Source: Brasilonema angustatum HA4187-MV1 (GTDB taxonomy: Bacteria; Cyanobacteriota; Cyanobacteriia; Cyanobacteriales; Nostocaceae). Taken from it: a stretch of 64,000 nucleotides of DNA. Location of the stretch: the NCBI GenBank assembly GCA_019359695.1, contig JAHHGV010000007.1:1-64000 (forward strand). Direction: 5' to 3'. The notes beneath the pieces are model-generated. The model was not told where the DNA came from and ran no database searches. It worked only from the letters and a program-made list of their open reading frames with translations. Position numbers and translations under genes: made by a program. This document shows positions 62,036-64,000 of this stretch, piece after piece (position 1 is the first letter of the stretch; each line of letters opens with the position of its first letter).

Positions 62036-62242
62036 GTATCCGCTAACTATGCAGAGACACATAATTTATTGCTCTTGCAAAATACACCTCGAACCGTCAA
62101 AACTATTAAACAGAATCAGATACAAGCTCGAATACCACCTAATCGCGGGGTTCCAACTCGTCGTGAGAGTAGTGATGCTCGCAGCATCAAGCAGGCTGAA
62201 TTTAATATAAATCAGCAACAATTAATAGCAGCGGATAAATAG
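62036..62242 (+). pseudogene. Open reading frame remnant without start codon
   Basis: An uninterrupted 68-codon frame ending TAG at 62240-62242 encodes a Gln/Asn/Arg-rich tail including IPPNRGVPTRRES and AEFNINQQQLIAADK. It has no usable start within reach and runs back into repeat sequence. It looks like the 3' end of a real protein gene (the PPNRGxPxRR motif is reminiscent of DUF928 proteins), but the assignment is weak. Confidence 0.3.
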
Positions 62243-62405
62243 AAAAGCAGGGTTGCATGCTACCTTAAAAAAAGACAAGGATAAAAAAAGTAATAGTATT
62301 TTCTGCAGTTTGTTAATCTTTTTTTGTTTTTAATTATTGATTTTAGGATTTTTTTTAGAACAAAAATAGTCATGCTTTAAGTCAACTAATTTAGGCTGGT
62401 TGTTT

Positions 62406-64000
62406 ATGGAAATATGGGTAAACTTGGAGTTTGGTGACGGAAACTTTGAGTGCGGGTTTGGTAATCTCAATCTTGAGGTGATGATCGCAAACGCACAGCG
62501 TAACATCACACAACTAGAAGTACAATTACCCCCAAATCCGGAAATTCCAGTTTCCTATCAACGTTGGAAAGAGCAATACTACTTGTTACTACAGCATTCT
62601 AGAGGTGGTTTTAAAAAGAACCAAGTTACTCATATTTCCAATACAGATTGTTACGATTCTGCCCAGCGTTTATGTAGTCACCTTCATCAGTGGCTTTACC
62701 CTATTCAATCAGAATTAAAACAAGCATTGCCAAAACACCCCCAGCCAGAAATTCGTTTGGTTATCAACACACAGAAAGTTGGCTCACAGACAACCAAGGA
62801 TATTTTACATCGACTGCCTTGGCAGGAATGGGATTTTTTGGCTCAAAATTTCTCTTGTGAAGCGGCTGTTCGTTTTCACTCGTGTGTTGCAAGTTCTACC
62901 ACGTCTAAAAAATCATCGACTGCTAGTAAAATTAGAAGAGCTAGAATTCTCAGTATTTTTGGAGATAGTACAAACATTGATACTAATGTAGATAAGGAAT
63001 TGCTCCAAAAATTGCACAAACGAGCAGCGGAACTTATTGTTCTTACTGAACCAAATCGTTCAGAATTTAACGCCCTCTGGGAAGAACCTTGCGATATTCT
63101 GTTTTTTGGCGGTCATAGTGAAACTCAAGCTGATGGTCAAATAGGTGTCATCAATATTAATCCTAATGATAGTTTAAGTTTAGCAGAAATCAAAAGAACC
63201 CTCTCGACAGCAATTAACAAAGGTTTAAAATTAGCCATCTTCAATTCTTGTAATGGTTTAGGTTTAGCAAGGCAATTAGCTTCTTTAAATCTTCCCTACA
63301 TTATTGTCTGGCGCGAAGAAGTACCAGATAAATTAGCACAAAAGTTTCTCCAATATTTTTTAAGCTCTTTTTCTCAAGGGGAATCTTTATTTAATTCCGT
63401 CCGCCAAGCCAGAGATAAACTCTCTGAACTTGCAGATGAGCGAGATATTGCAAAGCAGCTACCAGGAGTAAACTGGTTGCCAATTATCTGTCAAAATACC
63501 ACTGAACCGCCACCGAGTTGGGAAGATTTAGGAGGACTTTCTGGTGAACTTCCTGAATGTCCTTATCACGGTTTATCTGCGTTTGGGGAGAAAGACGCAG
63601 ACTTCTTTTTTGGTAGGGAGAAATTTATTGCTTCTTTAGTGGAAGCAGTAAACAGCAAACCGCTAGTTCCTGTAGTTGGTGCTTCTGGGAGTGGAAAGTC
63701 TTCTGTAGTGTTTGCAGGGTTGATTAAGCGTTTAAGATGTGTTGAAAATGTGGGGATAGTCAGTTTTCGTCCGGGGAAAAATCCGTTTGATTCTTTGGCG
63801 ATCGCCCTAAACAAATATTGCCAGTCTTCAGTACAACGACAACCAAAAGTATCAGGAGAAGCTAATAGTAGGTTAGCAGAATTAGAATTTGAAGTAAACC
63901 TGCGACATGATGAGACAGCATTATGCAATTTTCTCGAAAATATCATTCACTCCTCAGGGTATCAGCGTTTGGTGTTAGTGGCAGATCAGTTTGAAGAACT
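62406..64000 (+). CDS. CHAT-STAND signalling protein (cut by the right window edge)
   Basis: Begins at ATG 62406 (MEIWVNLEFGDGNFECGF) and is open to the window end, giving 531 residues. The CHAT protease has His237 (FFGGHSET) and Cys282 (FNSCNGLG). The STAND module starts CPYHGLSAFGEKDADFFFGRE, Walker A GASGSGKSS at about aa 425-433, and reaches LVLVADQFEE at the edge. Close in layout to the broken CHAT-STAND-WD40 gene at 43087-46784 but intact here. The C-terminal sensor (WD40, TPR or other) lies outside. No sigma-like or DUF1822 gene is directly upstream. Confidence 0.9.
   Translation, partial: MEIWVNLEFGDGNFECGFGNLNLEVMIANAQRNITQLEVQLPPNPEIPVSYQRWKEQYYLLLQHSRGGFKKNQVTHISNTDCYDSAQRLCSHLHQWLYPIQSELKQALPKHPQPEIRLVINTQKVGSQTTKDILHRLPWQEWDFLAQNFSCEAAVRFHSCVASSTTSKKSSTASKIRRARILSIFGDSTNIDTNVDKELLQKLHKRAAELIVLTEPNRSEFNALWEEPCDILFFGGHSETQADGQIGVININPNDSLSLAEIKRTLSTAINKGLKLAIFNSCNGLGLARQLASLNLPYIIVWREEVPDKLAQKFLQYFLSSFSQGESLFNSVRQARDKLSELADERDIAKQLPGVNWLPIICQNTTEPPPSWEDLGGLSGELPECPYHGLSAFGEKDADFFFGREKFIASLVEAVNSKPLVPVVGASGSGKSSVVFAGLIKRLRCVENVGIVSFRPGKNPFDSLAIALNKYCQSSVQRQPKVSGEANSRLAELEFEVNLRHDETALCNFLENIIHSSGYQRLVLVADQFEE

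Overview
The window is typical of a filamentous, probably heterocyst-forming cyanobacterium (Nostocales-like). The evidence is the many HIP1-type GCGATCGC octamers, cyanobacterial tetrapyrrole genes (acsF, heme oxygenase, hemN), families restricted or nearly restricted to cyanobacteria (DUF3386, DUF1822, XisH/XisI), large CHAT/STAND/TPR/WD40 signalling proteins, and a very high load of short dispersed repeats, heptamer tandem repeats and MITE-like elements. I saw no rRNA, tRNA, CRISPR array or transposase gene.

Layout. 0-2.5 kb: STAND NTPase with a near-perfect TPR array, cut by the left edge. 2.5-4.7 kb: repeats and an alpha/beta-hydrolase-fold gene. 4.7-8.8 kb: acsF, heme oxygenase and hemN, matching the chlAII/ho2/hemN2 low-oxygen tetrapyrrole set, here split into divergent units. 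9.1-11.6 kb: egtD-egtB-like thiol-histidine pair, followed by 1.5 kb of debris that seems to hold a decayed echo of the hemN/egtB junction. 13-24 kb: AMIN/beta-lactamase-like protein, GH13-CBM20 enzyme, MscS channel, a histidine phosphatase/membrane/EF-hand fusion, a LysR regulator with a duplicated 5' end, and a pentapeptide-repeat protein. 24.5-28.6 kb: adenylate cyclase next to a cyclic-nucleotide-binding MscS channel. 28.6-38.5 kb: a toxin-antitoxin pair whose toxin is split by a MITE, a GAF-LuxR regulator, DUF3386, a HugZ-like protein, gatB, a candidate sRNA, DUF3891, glutathionyl-hydroquinone reductase and an M48 protease. 38.9-42.8 kb: island of small two-gene systems (ParD orphan, XisHI, Uma2, VapBC, HicB-like, MntA-HepT). 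43-48.7 kb: operon of sigma-like factor, DUF1822 protein and CHAT-STAND-WD40 protein, the last one frameshifted. 48.9-57.8 kb: miaB, a PuuD-like amidotransferase, ddl and murE, with an SDR pseudogene and a tandem pair of about 385-nt structured, terminator-ended RNAs between them. 57.8-60.8 kb: two FG-GAP/VCBS paralogs. 60.8-64 kb: repeats, then a second CHAT-STAND gene running off the right edge.

Working together: ddl, murE and the AMIN/beta-lactamase-like protein concern peptidoglycan. acsF, ho and hemN give chlorophyll/bilin synthesis a low-oxygen branch. The cyclase and its neighbouring channel look like a cAMP-to-ion-flux module. The sigma-like/DUF1822/CHAT-STAND operon is the best candidate for an undescribed system: a putative sensor ATPase fused to a caspase-like protease, co-transcribed with a putative transcription factor. 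Mobile short elements have visibly remodelled the region. At least four insertions can be read with their target duplications (two copies of one MITE, one MITE in a toxin gene, one repeat in an SDR gene), and one small repeat lies in frame inside a Uma2 gene.
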